Shown in pieces: positions 35,824-45,836 of a stretch of DNA of 64,000 nucleotides. This DNA is from Spongorhabdus nitratireducens. GTDB taxonomy: Bacteria; Pseudomonadota; Gammaproteobacteria; Pseudomonadales; Endozoicomonadaceae. The notes under the pieces were generated by a model. It worked only from the letters and a program-made list of their open reading frames with translations. It did no database searches and was not told the origin of the DNA. The position numbers and the translations under genes are program-made. The stretch covers positions 62,001 through 126,000 of the forward strand of contig CANDOC010000014.1 of the NCBI GenBank assembly GCA_947387575.1, read 5' to 3'. How positions within the stretch are numbered: the first letter of the stretch is position 1; each line of letters begins with the position of its first letter.

Positions 35824-37296
35824 TTACTCCGGCGACTTGTTCTGGGACGAACCCTGCTGACGTTCACCACGATTATTACTATGGCGATTTCGGGAACGGT
35901 AGTTCGGATTCCGGCGCCGACGTCGACGGGGCTTGCCGGGATTATTCATGTTTTTCATCAGGCCGCCACGACTGTCTTCGTCCGTAGCCTGAATCTCGGT
36001 CCACCAGTGACCGATGTTGCCCAGGTCTTCGCCAGAGTGTTCCCTTAACAGCAGGAAGTCATACGCTGCCCTGAAACGCGGATGCTCCATCAAACTGTTC
36101 ACGCGGCGTTTGTGAGGCTTTTCCAGTCGGCGCTGCATTTCCCAAATTTCCCGAACCGGAATCGAGAACCGCTTGGGAATGGTGGTATGACCATTCTGGT
36201 TATCCAGTACGATGGAGGCCGCCTGTTGCATCGCCGGTACCGGAGGGATTCCCTGAGCCACGATATCATTGGTCAGGCGCATCATTGGATGCCACAACAT
36301 GGCCGCATACAGGAACGCTGGAGTGACAGGGCGATCTTCCTGTACTCGCTGATCAGTATTGCGCAGGGCCTGAATAATCAGGTCAAGAGCCTGCTCGTTA
36401 TGGGCCAGATGATGCTCTGTGGCAGGGAACAGATAAGAAAACAGTCCATACTGACGCAGCATATGGAAGGTCTGTTCACCCTTGCCTGTCTGCAGCAGCT
36501 TCAGCACTTCATCAAACATGCGAGCTGCGGGAATGTCACTCAACAGGTGAGCATACTCAGCAATAGGCGCCGATGTGGCCGGCTCAATGGTAAAGCCCAG
36601 TTTGGCGGCAAAGCGCACTGCCCGTAACATCCGTACCGGATCTTCATGATAGCGGCGTACCGGGTCGCCCATCAGGCGAATGACTTTGTCCTGAATGTCA
36701 CGGATACCGCCAGCATGGTCATGAATACTGAAAGTATCAGTGGTGTAGTAAAGAGCGTTGATGGTGAAGTCGCGACGAGCTGCGTCTTCTTCAATGGTGC
36801 CGTACACATTGTCCCGCAGAATACGGCCATTGTCGGAATGATGAGAGCGGTCTTTGCCGTGATCACCGGTGTCGTGTGGCGCACGGAAAGTCGCTACTTC
36901 GATAATTTCACGACCAAACTGGACATGTACCAGCTTGAAGCGGCGCCCGATAATGCGGGAGTTGCGGAACAGGGCTTTTACTTCTTCTGGTGTGGCATTG
37001 GTTGCCACATCGTAGTCCTTGGGCTGAATGCCAACCAGCAGGTCGCGGATGCAGCCGCCGACCAGAAACGAGTCATAACCCTGACTGCTGAGCCGGTACA
37101 GCACTTTCAGGGCATTATGGCTGATCTGCTTGCGGGATACCGGGTGCTGATCCCGCGGAATAATTTTGACCCGACCGGACAGGCAGACGGCATTTTCGGG
37201 GGGATGAGGGCTGATTTCTTCGGAAGGCACTTCATTTTCCGTGGAAGAAGAGCTGAAAAAGCTGGTGATCCAGCTGAAAAAACGATTACTCCACAT
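35824..37296 (-). CDS. pcnB: Poly(A) polymerase I
   Basis: A 490-residue nucleotidyltransferase that adds 3' A-tails to RNA for decay. The head shows LVGGCIRDLLVG and the metal Asp pair in KDYDVATNA; RRDFTINAL and DPVRRYHEDPVRMLRA are class II polymerase marks. The C-terminal tail is strongly basic (RRRRRR), as expected for RNA binding. ATG at 37296 is chosen over a TTG at 37317. Its place after cbrB matches Pseudomonas, except that one gene is inserted. Confidence 0.94.
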   Translation of the reverse strand: MWSNRFFSWITSFFSSSSTENEVPSEEISPHPPENAVCLSGRVKIIPRDQHPVSRKQISHNALKVLYRLSSQGYDSFLVGGCIRDLLVGIQPKDYDVATNATPEEVKALFRNSRIIGRRFKLVHVQFGREIIEVATFRAPHDTGDHGKDRSHHSDNGRILRDNVYGTIEEDAARRDFTINALYYTTDTFSIHDHAGGIRDIQDKVIRLMGDPVRRYHEDPVRMLRAVRFAAKLGFTIEPATSAPIAEYAHLLSDIPAARMFDEVLKLLQTGKGEQTFHMLRQYGLFSYLFPATEHHLAHNEQALDLIIQALRNTDQRVQEDRPVTPAFLYAAMLWHPMMRLTNDIVAQGIPPVPAMQQAASIVLDNQNGHTTIPKRFSIPVREIWEMQRRLEKPHKRRVNSLMEHPRFRAAYDFLLLREHSGEDLGNIGHWWTEIQATDEDSRGGLMKNMNNPGKPRRRRRRNPNYRSRNRHSNNRGERQQGSSQNKSPE

Positions 37297-37502
37297 ACGT
37301 CCTGTCTGTTTTTTCAAAGATGAATAAAAGGTTCTTCATCGGGAGTATTCAGGCGTTGTTACCATGGACACATAACAGTCCATTTTCACCAGGGGTGGCG
37401 AAATAGGCACTGTACTGCCTCTGGCAGTGTGCAATACGTGATGAATTGAATCGAGATACTGGAGGCAATGATAGCATTATGATTTCCTCATATGAATTGG
37501 CT

Positions 37503-38783
37503 TCACTTGCGTGAAATCAGTGTCAGGGTGCGACTATCCTGATCCAACCGGAAATCAAACAGCCCCAGAATATCCATTCCAAGTAAACCATCTGCTCCGC
37601 TGCCATCATCCAGCGGCAGTTCTGCTACATCCAGATCGCGAAGTTCATAGCCACCCAGCTGGAGTGTTTTGATGCGATAAAGATTGGTGCTGCGAATGCC
37701 GTTAGCCGTACTGAGTCTTACCTGACCAATCCGGCGGGCATTGCCGGTGCTGGCCAGTCGCTGCAATAAATAGGGTGGCAGAGTGGTGACACTGGCACCG
37801 GTATCAAGCAGCAGGTCCAGTGGTTGCCGGCGTCCGGCCAGAGTGGTCACAATAAAGTGTTGTCCCCAGGGTTGTAGAGGGATGGCTCCGGACGTGGTGG
37901 ATTCGATTTCTGGTGATGGTAGTAGAGCCGCCAGTAGATCCCGGGCTTTCTGACCGAAGACTGGATCTGATTCCAGTAGCTCCAGTTCCTGAATGGCGGA
38001 GTCCGGGCTGCCAGTCTGCAGCCAGGACTGGGCCAGGGCAAAGCGATAGAAACTGTGATCAGGCTCGACAGTAGCAAGCTGCTGGAACAGCGGCAATGTC
38101 TGATCCAGCTTCTGTTGCCGCTGATATTGCTTAAATAACTCTCGGGCCAGCCGGTGAATCTGACGGGTCTGGCTGGAAATACGGATTTCATCGGAAGTGA
38201 ACTGGCGGGCGCTGATGCGGACTTCCAGCGCTCGCTGTAACTGGTTCTGCTTTTCTAATTGGGTTGCATAGCGTTCCAGCAAAGGTTGGTCGTCATAGTA
38301 GTACTGAGTAAAGTACTCCAGTACTTCAAGGCCTTTGGGGCTTTTTTCCATCTGGTCGACCGTACTCAGCAGGGCTCTTCTTAGATGGAAAAAATCAGGG
38401 CTGTTGTTACGCTCATGCTGCTGATAGAGCAGCAGAGCATCTTCCAGACGCAGCTGATGCAGTGAAGTCAGGAAAGTTACCTGATCGTCAGTAAGGCGGG
38501 TGGCAATATGGGATGATGGCGCTGAGTGCTGAGTGGTACCCAAAATCGGCTTTTTCTGGACCATCAGTACCGAGTGATCTATTTGTTGGCCGGTAGCCTG
38601 TTCAGATCTTGAAGATGCACCGGGAAATAGCTTCTGCTCAATCAGATTGGCTGAAAGATCTCCGGTATCACTGAGCTGCTGATAACCATTCAGGTACCAG
38701 CCGGTCATGATACCAAGGACATACAATATCAGAGAGAAAATAAAGGCACTGGCAAATCTCAAGGGCTCCACCTCGTTGAACAA
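37503..38783 (-). CDS. Membrane-anchored retropepsin-like aspartic protease with TPR-like region
   Basis: A 426-residue protein. One N-terminal helix (SAFIFSLILYVLGIMTGW) anchors it. A helical TPR-like middle (LEKQNQLQRALEVRISAR; LAQSWLQTGSPDSAIQELELLE) leads into a C-terminal retropepsin fold (about 305-426) with the catalytic LDTGAS, the flap-like LSTANGIR, and GLLGMDILG. Bacterial enzymes of this type act as periplasmic homodimers. A TTG start is supported by AAAGGA five bases before it. It interrupts the usual cbrB-pcnB junction. Confidence 0.78.
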   Translation of the reverse strand: MFNEVEPLRFASAFIFSLILYVLGIMTGWYLNGYQQLSDTGDLSANLIEQKLFPGASSRSEQATGQQIDHSVLMVQKKPILGTTQHSAPSSHIATRLTDDQVTFLTSLHQLRLEDALLLYQQHERNNSPDFFHLRRALLSTVDQMEKSPKGLEVLEYFTQYYYDDQPLLERYATQLEKQNQLQRALEVRISARQFTSDEIRISSQTRQIHRLARELFKQYQRQQKLDQTLPLFQQLATVEPDHSFYRFALAQSWLQTGSPDSAIQELELLESDPVFGQKARDLLAALLPSPEIESTTSGAIPLQPWGQHFIVTTLAGRRQPLDLLLDTGASVTTLPPYLLQRLASTGNARRIGQVRLSTANGIRSTNLYRIKTLQLGGYELRDLDVAELPLDDGSGADGLLGMDILGLFDFRLDQDSRTLTLISRK

Positions 38784-38888
38784 GTCTATCCTTTGACCTG
38801 TCTTGCAGCGCAGGGTTCTTTCAGTCTAACAGCAGCGGATGGAGGTGGTCACTTTTTATGTACTGATGCAATGATCAGGAAGGCCGGC

Positions 38889-40298
38889 TCAGGTCGTCGC
38901 TGTGGCTTTACGGCGGGGAATGCCAAGGCGCTGGCGCCGCTCCCAGAGGCATTTACGGCTGATCCCCAGCTTTTTGGCCAGCTGGGTTTCGGTCATATTG
39001 TCCTGATGCTCGAGGACGAAGCGCTGGAAGTAGTCTTCCAGTGTCAAGCCGTCAGAAGATTCGTTGACGAGCGTTGCAGAGTTGGATTGGACCGGAGTAC
39101 TGTAACTGCTACCGGGCTGTTCGAGGCCCAAATTGTCCGGCACGATAATATCGTCTTCACAGAGAATTGTGGCTCGTTCAACGGCATTCTGCAGCTCACG
39201 CACATTGCCTCGCCACTGGTGCTGACTAATGGCGCTCAGAGCTTCAGGAGAGAACATCAAAGGCTGACTACCACTCAGCTCGACCTGGCGCTGCAACAGC
39301 TTTTCAGCCAGCAGTACCACATCATCGCCCCGCTCCCGTAACGGTGGAATATAGAGTTCTACCACATTCAAACGGAAATAAAGATCTTCCCGGAACTGGC
39401 CCTCCATAGAGAGCTGTTTCAGGTTACGGTGGGTTGCGGCGATCAGTCGGACATTAACTTTGTGAGACTGAATGGAACCTACCCTGCGTACCTCGCCTTC
39501 CTGAAGTACCCGCAGCAGTCGAGCCTGGGCTTCCAGTGGTAGCTCACCGATTTCGTCCAGAAACAGGGTGCCGCCATCTGCAGCGGTAATCAGGCCTTCG
39601 CGGGTGCTGGTGGCACCGGTGAAAGAGCCTTTTTCATGACCAAAGAGTTCGGATTCAATCAGGGTTTCAGGAATAGCCGCACAGTTCACCGAAATCATCG
39701 GTGCTTTTTTGCGCTGGCTGTTGTTGTGCAGTGCCTGAGCAACCAGCTCTTTACCGGTTCCTGATTCACCCTGAATCAGAACAGTAGCATTGGTCGGAGC
39801 AACTTTATCTATACGGCGAAACAGTTCCTGCATCACGGTTGAGCGGCCAATAATATTGGCGTAGTCGCCTTTGCCGTCTTCCGTTTTAGTGGCAGATGTT
39901 GCAGAGATATTGTTTGCGGCTTCGGGAGGTTCTGCCATTACTTCAGCCTGACGCGCCAGGATAGCATTAACTGAAGTCAGCATTTCATCATGATCGAAAG
40001 GCTTGGCAATATAGTCGACAGCGCCCATTTTCATGGAATCAACAGCAGATCGCAGGCTGGCATAGCTGGTCATAATCAGCACAGGTGTCGTGCTTTTGCC
40101 AATCAGCTCGGTGCCTGGTGCACCGGGCAACCGCATATCACTGATAATCAGGTTAAAGTCAGTTAACTCATACCTTTCCAGTGCTGCATCGACAGAGCCT
40201 GCCTCATCCACTTCAAAGTCATTACGTTCCAGCAGGCGTCTGAGAGAGGCGCGAATAATCGTTTCGTCTTCAACGATAAGAATATTCCCCTTGCTCAT
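38889..40298 (-). CDS. cbrB: CbrB-like sigma-54 response regulator
   Basis: A 469-residue NtrC-class activator. The receiver (ILIVEDE, IISDMRLPG, YIAKPFD) is followed by an AAA+ domain with Walker A GESGTGKE (near 176), the sigma-54 contact loop GSFTGATS (near 227) and GGTLFLDEIGELP, and a Fis-type HTH at the end (TETQLAKKLGISRKCLWERRQRLG). With CbrA it controls carbon and nitrogen use in Pseudomonas. Its ATG has AACAGGAG before it, and cbrA lies 78 bases upstream. Confidence 0.92.
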   Translation of the reverse strand: MSKGNILIVEDETIIRASLRRLLERNDFEVDEAGSVDAALERYELTDFNLIISDMRLPGAPGTELIGKSTTPVLIMTSYASLRSAVDSMKMGAVDYIAKPFDHDEMLTSVNAILARQAEVMAEPPEAANNISATSATKTEDGKGDYANIIGRSTVMQELFRRIDKVAPTNATVLIQGESGTGKELVAQALHNNSQRKKAPMISVNCAAIPETLIESELFGHEKGSFTGATSTREGLITAADGGTLFLDEIGELPLEAQARLLRVLQEGEVRRVGSIQSHKVNVRLIAATHRNLKQLSMEGQFREDLYFRLNVVELYIPPLRERGDDVVLLAEKLLQRQVELSGSQPLMFSPEALSAISQHQWRGNVRELQNAVERATILCEDDIIVPDNLGLEQPGSSYSTPVQSNSATLVNESSDGLTLEDYFQRFVLEHQDNMTETQLAKKLGISRKCLWERRQRLGIPRRKATATT

Positions 40299-40376
40299 AC
40301 TTACTCCTGTTGTATTTGTAATTTATGGAACCGCGCTGTGCATTCTAACCTGAAATATTGCAGCGGGCACAAGCCT

Positions 40377-43307
40377 TTATTCAGTTACGTAACGCGGCAG
40401 GCGTACGGTAAAGCGAGTGCCGGTTCCTGCTTCGGTATCAACCGGACTTTCTACCCGGATGCTGCCGAAATGTTCTTCCACCATTCGGTGAACCAGCGCC
40501 AGCCCCAGTCCGGTGCCTTTACCGGGTTCTTTGGTAGTAAAGAACGGCTCGAACAGACGGCTCTGGTTTTCCTTGCTGATGCCATGCCCAGCGTCAGTTA
40601 CAGCAATATCAACTGACTGTTCTGACAGCCTGGAAGTAATGCTTATCTCACCACTTTCCGGTGAAGCATCTGCCGCATTGCTGAGCAGGTTGATAAAGAT
40701 TTGCAGCAGTTTCTGGGCATCACCCAGTACACAAACGTCAGAGTCGCACTGATTACGGAACTGGAGGTTGTGGTGTTTTGGACTTAAAGACAGCAGTGCA
40801 ATAGCCTCATGAATGACGGCATGCATGTCCACCGGTTCCTCCTTGCCAAAATTAGCTGCAGAACCACTGTGAGCAAAATTCATCAAAGAGCGAAGTATAG
40901 TGCTGATACGCTGGGTCTGTTCCAGCATCTGGGATGCAACAAATTTGACATCCTGCTCGCTCGACAGGGCTTTCATCTCTTGTGCCAGACAGCTGATAGC
41001 GGTCACCGGGTTGCCAATTTCATGGGCAACACCTGCCGCCAGTTGACCAATAGATGCCAGCCGTTCGCTGTGTTCCAGCCGCTGTTCCAGTGACTGGGCT
41101 TCGGTCAAGTCTTCCAGCATGATGATGTAACCCTTGTCACCATCACGGTCCTTGATGATAGTTTTGTGCAGGTTAAACCACAGGTGTTTGCCACCTTGGG
41201 TGATGTGCTGGTTATGTTCATGCTTGCTGTTGGCATTGGTAAATGCGATCAGCATTCGGCTCCAGGGTTGGGGCAGTTCGGATATTAACAAACCATTGGC
41301 GTCGTCAGACAGAATACCGGTGGTATCGGTCATTGCCTGGTTCCACATCAGGATTTCACCCCGTGGACCCAAAGAGCAGACAGCCATGGGCAGCTGGTTC
41401 AGAATTTCACGGTGATAGCGTCGCAGCTGATCCAGTTGTGCTGCCAGCCCGGTAAGCTCTGTCTGATAAGTTTCCAGCCGGCTTTCTATAAAATTGATAT
41501 CAGCGGTCTGGAACTGCTCTTCAGTTTGCCAGGGTAGTGCCCGGGTAATGATATCTCTGGCAACGCTTGGACCCATCAAGCCTGAAAGGTTGGCTTCAAG
41601 CTGGTCCCGCAACCGTCGCAAGGCATAGGGGCGGGTTTCTGTGGGGGACATCTGCAGATCCTGCAGTGCCCGGGTCATTTCCCTGTTGGCAGTTATTACA
41701 CCGAGTGGAGCCGATAGAGCCTGTTCAAACTGCTCGACAGACCCTGCAGCAGGCGTACGGTGTTTGGTCAGGGTCATTTGTTCAACGGCGCAGGCTTCAG
41801 CGGCCATGGCTTCTTCGGTGGACTGTGTCGTCAATCTGGAAACAACAATCATCACCAGTCCGTTGAGTGTTATTGAAGCCAGTGCAGCGTAATACCAATT
41901 CGAATCCAGGCTCATATTCAGCCCGTGCCAGCTGAAGAAAAGGCCGGGGCTATTCGTCAGAACCGGATACATCAGGGTCAATGCCCAGACGGTAAGGCCG
42001 GCAAGCAGGCCACTGATGAAACCCTGTCGGTTAGTCTGGGGCCAGTAGAGCACTGCCAGAACTCCGGGAAGAAACTGCATGCCGGCTGCATAAGACAGAA
42101 TGGCGAGATCAGTAAGATCCTCTTCGCCACTCTGCATCAGATAGTAGAAGGCATAATTGGCGATAATCAGAACTGCAACCAGCACCCGGCTGGTCCACTG
42201 CAGCCAGCGGTAGATATTGACCTTTTTTGAAGGTTGATAGACCGGCAATATCAAATGGTTCAGCACCATGGAAGACAGTGCCAGGGTACAGACAATGGTG
42301 ACACCACTGGCAGCAGAAACACCTCCCAGGAAAGACAGTGCAATCAGAGCAGGATTATCCAGTGCCAGACCGACTCCCAGAGTGTAAAACTCGGGGGCAG
42401 TGTCAGCGTTCAGAGCCTGTCCACCCCATAGAATCAGGGGTACTGCCAGGCTCATAAGCAACAGCAGTAAGGGGACAGCCCAGCTAGCGGTGTTGAGAAA
42501 GGCCGGTTTGATATTTTCGGTGAACAGCATATGGAACAGATGCGGCATTACAATCGCTGCGGCAAAGAACATCAGTAGCAGGCTGCGCCACGGACCATCC
42601 TTGAGCTTGGCCTGCATTCGACCCAGAACCTGAGGATTTTGGGCCAGCCACTCGTTGAGTCCACCGAGGCCGTCAAAAACCCCGAACAAGACCACCCCAC
42701 CGATAATCAACAGTGTTGTCAGCTTGACCAGACTTTCAAAAGCAACGGCTGTTACCAAACCATGATGCTTTTGCCGGTCAGGCATATGACGAGTACCGAA
42801 CAGGCTGGCGAACAGCACCATCAACAAGCAAAAGCCGAATGCGAAGTGCTCAGGCGCCGCTGTGTCCGGATCAAGAATATGGATGCTGTCTGATACCGCC
42901 TGAATCTGTAGTGCGAGCAGCGGCAGCAGGGATACCAGCAAAAAAATGGTTGTTAAGGCTCCGGCCCAGCTGCTGCGAAATCTAAATGCGAAAATATCGG
43001 CGAGTGACCGCAGCTGCCAGTTACGGGTAATACGAAGCAGGGGCGACAGCAGTACTGGTGCCAGTAAAAAAGCCCCACTGACACCGAGATAATAACTGAG
43101 AAAGACATAGCCATACTGATAGGCCATACCAACCATGCCATAAAAAGCCCAGGCACTGGCATAGACACCCAGCGACAGAATATAAGTGGCAGGATGGGTG
43201 GCAACCTTGCGTGGAATCCAGCCCTTGTCGGTGCTCCAGGCAATAAAAAACAGCAGACTGAGGTAACCGAACGTCAGTAGTGTCAGAGATGAAACATCAA
43301 AACTCAT
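40377..43307 (-). CDS. cbrA: CbrA-like sensor kinase with a sodium/solute symporter domain
   Basis: A 976-residue sensor. About 500 residues of SSSF-type membrane domain (12-13 helices) come first, then a PAS-like region (QLPMAVCSLGPRGEILMWN near 660), HisKA with the phospho-His in GVAHEIGNPV (near 761) and an ATPase domain (DAGHGI, GTGLGLALV). The symporter half may transport histidine as in Pseudomonas. ATG at 43307 overlaps the cbrX stop region, so the start is well supported. Confidence 0.92.
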   Translation of the reverse strand: MSFDVSSLTLLTFGYLSLLFFIAWSTDKGWIPRKVATHPATYILSLGVYASAWAFYGMVGMAYQYGYVFLSYYLGVSGAFLLAPVLLSPLLRITRNWQLRSLADIFAFRFRSSWAGALTTIFLLVSLLPLLALQIQAVSDSIHILDPDTAAPEHFAFGFCLLMVLFASLFGTRHMPDRQKHHGLVTAVAFESLVKLTTLLIIGGVVLFGVFDGLGGLNEWLAQNPQVLGRMQAKLKDGPWRSLLLMFFAAAIVMPHLFHMLFTENIKPAFLNTASWAVPLLLLLMSLAVPLILWGGQALNADTAPEFYTLGVGLALDNPALIALSFLGGVSAASGVTIVCTLALSSMVLNHLILPVYQPSKKVNIYRWLQWTSRVLVAVLIIANYAFYYLMQSGEEDLTDLAILSYAAGMQFLPGVLAVLYWPQTNRQGFISGLLAGLTVWALTLMYPVLTNSPGLFFSWHGLNMSLDSNWYYAALASITLNGLVMIVVSRLTTQSTEEAMAAEACAVEQMTLTKHRTPAAGSVEQFEQALSAPLGVITANREMTRALQDLQMSPTETRPYALRRLRDQLEANLSGLMGPSVARDIITRALPWQTEEQFQTADINFIESRLETYQTELTGLAAQLDQLRRYHREILNQLPMAVCSLGPRGEILMWNQAMTDTTGILSDDANGLLISELPQPWSRMLIAFTNANSKHEHNQHITQGGKHLWFNLHKTIIKDRDGDKGYIIMLEDLTEAQSLEQRLEHSERLASIGQLAAGVAHEIGNPVTAISCLAQEMKALSSEQDVKFVASQMLEQTQRISTILRSLMNFAHSGSAANFGKEEPVDMHAVIHEAIALLSLSPKHHNLQFRNQCDSDVCVLGDAQKLLQIFINLLSNAADASPESGEISITSRLSEQSVDIAVTDAGHGISKENQSRLFEPFFTTKEPGKGTGLGLALVHRMVEEHFGSIRVESPVDTEAGTGTRFTVRLPRYVTE

Positions 43308-43473
43308 CGGTCCCTCGCTTAACCTGCAGCACGTAGCCGGCAAAAATCATAATCAGCCACAGAAGCCAGGGGCGATACCAGTCATTACTCGTCTGCAGCC
43401 ACCAATCCATAATGGCTGGAGAAAAGAGGTAAATGGCAATAACAAGCAGCAGGACCAACCGGTAAAGGTACAT
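43297..43473 (-). CDS. cbrX: CbrX-like small membrane protein overlapping cbrA
   Basis: A 58-residue frame, MYLYRLVLLLVIAIYLF at the start and VLQVKRGTDEF at the end, with two hydrophobic segments around a Trp/Asp-rich middle. Its last 11 bases overlap the start of cbrA in another frame, as in Pseudomonas, where cbrX is translationally coupled to cbrA. Recognition rests mainly on position, size and membrane character. Confidence 0.72.
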   Translation of the reverse strand: MYLYRLVLLLVIAIYLFSPAIMDWWLQTSNDWYRPWLLWLIMIFAGYVLQVKRGTDEF

Positions 43474-43585
43474 GGCAGGCTATCGTACAGTTATATAACA
43501 AGCGCCATGTTATAACGGTATTCTGGGGGCGTATAGTGGTATTTGGTTGTGCTGGGGGTGTTTGTGCGTAAGCGGTTGGTGTGGA

Positions 43586-45652
43586 TCAGAGTGTAATCCA
43601 GTACACCATATCACCCGGGCAGAACGCACCGAGAGTGTCGCGCACCAGTTCACTGGCTTGCATATTGTGTAACTTTGCAGCCCAGGCCACGTCTTTTTCG
43701 AGATTCTGACGAATATACCAATCAGGGAAAGCACTGACCTGATCATCGTTATAGGCGATGGGCAGGGTGATACCGCTTGGAATCATATTCCGGCGGCTGG
43801 CAAGAGCCCCTTTGCACTGGAAGAACAGTTGTTCTGCCAGCTGTTTGCGCTGACGAAGATAAAGAATCGTTTCGTCTTCATAACGTGACTCGTAGGGTCG
43901 CATCATCTGATTAAACTGCTGCTGGCGACACATCAGGCTGGCACCTGGATGCTGTGGGCCATAAGGTGAATTGGGGCTGCCAGCCATCATGTTACAGTTC
44001 TGGGCAATCTGCGATTCAGTATCCAGTCGCATCTGGTGATACCACATCGCGTTTGGTCCCATCTTGTGCTGGGCTGCGATAACTGCGTTATAGAACAGAT
44101 TTTCATCGGGCTTGAAGCAGTCCTTGCTGCCCATTGCCGATACCGGTGCCTGCTGCACAATATTGGGCACGGTATTGATTTCAATATGACGCCGGCGACG
44201 TACTTCCTGACAGCGGTTTTTATTCATGACACCCGGATTCATCATGGCCATGCCCATCGGCTGTCTGGGCATGAGCTGGGGTTGCATCGGGTTTGATGGA
44301 TATTGTTGAGCTGCTACTTGCTGGCCGGCACTGTGTGTGGGGGCATATGTCGGTGCAGGTTGTCTCTGTGGCATTGCCTGTACGGCGGGCATATCCATAC
44401 GACCCTGAAAGCCGGAAGACGCCTGATTGTCATAGCCAGTGTTATGGTTGCCGTAATTGTTTATGACCTGTGGTAAAGGTGCTGAAGGCTGCCATGTTCC
44501 ATATTGCGGCTGGGCCGGTTGCTGCCAGGCGGGCTCTGCATATCCTGTGGCGCTGCCGGTAGAAGACGGGAGGGCATTCGTATTGTACTGCTGGTTGTAA
44601 CCGGTATTGGTAGCCGGCTGTTCCCATGCTGGCTGGTTATAAGCATTACCACCGTAACCCTGATGCTGCCTGGCAGGTTGCTCAAAACCTGATGTATTTG
44701 CGGACATCTGATGGCGGTTATCGGGCATGGCCTGCCCGGTATAACTGTTCTGCTGGGCCGCCGGGCTATTGTACATACTGTTGTTCATATGCCCGGAGCT
44801 AGCTGCTGACATATCGTAGGCAGAAGGTGATGGTTGGTAGCTGCCGTGATCTGAGTAACTGGAAGTGCCCTGCTGCATACTGCCATATTGGCTACTGCTT
44901 GCTGGTGGCTGGGCGTAGCGTTCCTCTTCCGTCAGCATATTCTGGCCGCTGCCAGACTGATTCATACTGTGATAGCTATCAGCCATACCGGTATCGATAC
45001 GCTCACCCGTTTGCATGTTGTAGGTGCTGTGGGGTGGCTTGGCATAGCTGTCTGAATAGCTATCTACAATATGGCTGTCTTTAAAGCTGTTGCTATAACC
45101 ATCTGTATTAGATGGCATATTTCCCTGTTGATAGTTGTTGTAGCTGCTGTCTGTCAGATGGGAATTCATGCCGCGTGACATATCGGCAGGCATGCTGTTA
45201 TTCATGCCCTGGCTGTTCTGGTAGCTGTTTTGATAGTTGTTATATTGCTGAGGCTGGTACTGGCCTGAATGGTCATTCATCCCGCCCTGCATGGCATCAT
45301 TGTAATGACCATTGGTCTCCATGCCCGCATTGCGATTGTACATTCCCTGCATTGCCGGCTGACTGCCATAGGTGTCCGGAGTAGCAGGATAACCGTTTGA
45401 CGAGTAGTGATCCGTGGCGTACTGATCATAGCCTGCAGTATTTGCATAAGGATCAGACTGTACGTGCCGTGCGTTTACCGGTGGCTGGTTCAGGTTGTAG
45501 TTATCATATCCATTCGCTGCCATGCCTGCTTGCATTGGCATATAAGGCATCTGCGCACCGGGCATACCGGGCACAGGCTGCTCACCGGTAGCCTGAAAGC
45601 TGACTGCCAGTGGAATGGATAAAAGATAACGGTATTTCCTGAAACAACGCAT
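43586..45652 (-). CDS. Exported prion-like low-complexity protein with Cys-containing C-terminal domain
   Basis: A 688-residue protein. A signal peptide (YRYLLSIPLAVSFQATG) is followed by about 450 residues dominated by Gln, Asn, Ser, Tyr, Gly, Pro, Met and Ala, with repeated Tyr-Asn/Gln pairs and few charged or aliphatic residues, like prion-like or FUS-type domains. From about residue 475 it becomes ordinary: NKNRCQEVRRRRHIE onward, with six Cys and many helix-forming stretches up to VYWITL. I know no family for either part. It sits between gluQ and cbrX. Codon use and reading frame are continuous, so it is a real gene. Confidence 0.85.
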   Translation of the reverse strand: MRCFRKYRYLLSIPLAVSFQATGEQPVPGMPGAQMPYMPMQAGMAANGYDNYNLNQPPVNARHVQSDPYANTAGYDQYATDHYSSNGYPATPDTYGSQPAMQGMYNRNAGMETNGHYNDAMQGGMNDHSGQYQPQQYNNYQNSYQNSQGMNNSMPADMSRGMNSHLTDSSYNNYQQGNMPSNTDGYSNSFKDSHIVDSYSDSYAKPPHSTYNMQTGERIDTGMADSYHSMNQSGSGQNMLTEEERYAQPPASSSQYGSMQQGTSSYSDHGSYQPSPSAYDMSAASSGHMNNSMYNSPAAQQNSYTGQAMPDNRHQMSANTSGFEQPARQHQGYGGNAYNQPAWEQPATNTGYNQQYNTNALPSSTGSATGYAEPAWQQPAQPQYGTWQPSAPLPQVINNYGNHNTGYDNQASSGFQGRMDMPAVQAMPQRQPAPTYAPTHSAGQQVAAQQYPSNPMQPQLMPRQPMGMAMMNPGVMNKNRCQEVRRRRHIEINTVPNIVQQAPVSAMGSKDCFKPDENLFYNAVIAAQHKMGPNAMWYHQMRLDTESQIAQNCNMMAGSPNSPYGPQHPGASLMCRQQQFNQMMRPYESRYEDETILYLRQRKQLAEQLFFQCKGALASRRNMIPSGITLPIAYNDDQVSAFPDWYIRQNLEKDVAWAAKLHNMQASELVRDTLGAFCPGDMVYWITL

Positions 45653-45836
45653 TATGCAATCCTTGCCATCGCGTTTCGGAACTCTGGCCGTTCAGGGTTA
45701 TGACTGCTAGATAACCAGCTACAACAGGTTTCCGGAGTTCACAACGGTCAAACTGCCAGAACGAAATTCGCTCTTACCGTTTATTCTCATCGGCATCTTG
45801 TGATCAATCTGCAGAATGTTTTGCGGATTATTGGTG

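Noticed and set aside
37318-37502. CrcZ small RNA between cbrB and pcnB
   Set aside because: No repeated CA-motifs and no sigma-54 promoter were found in the gap.
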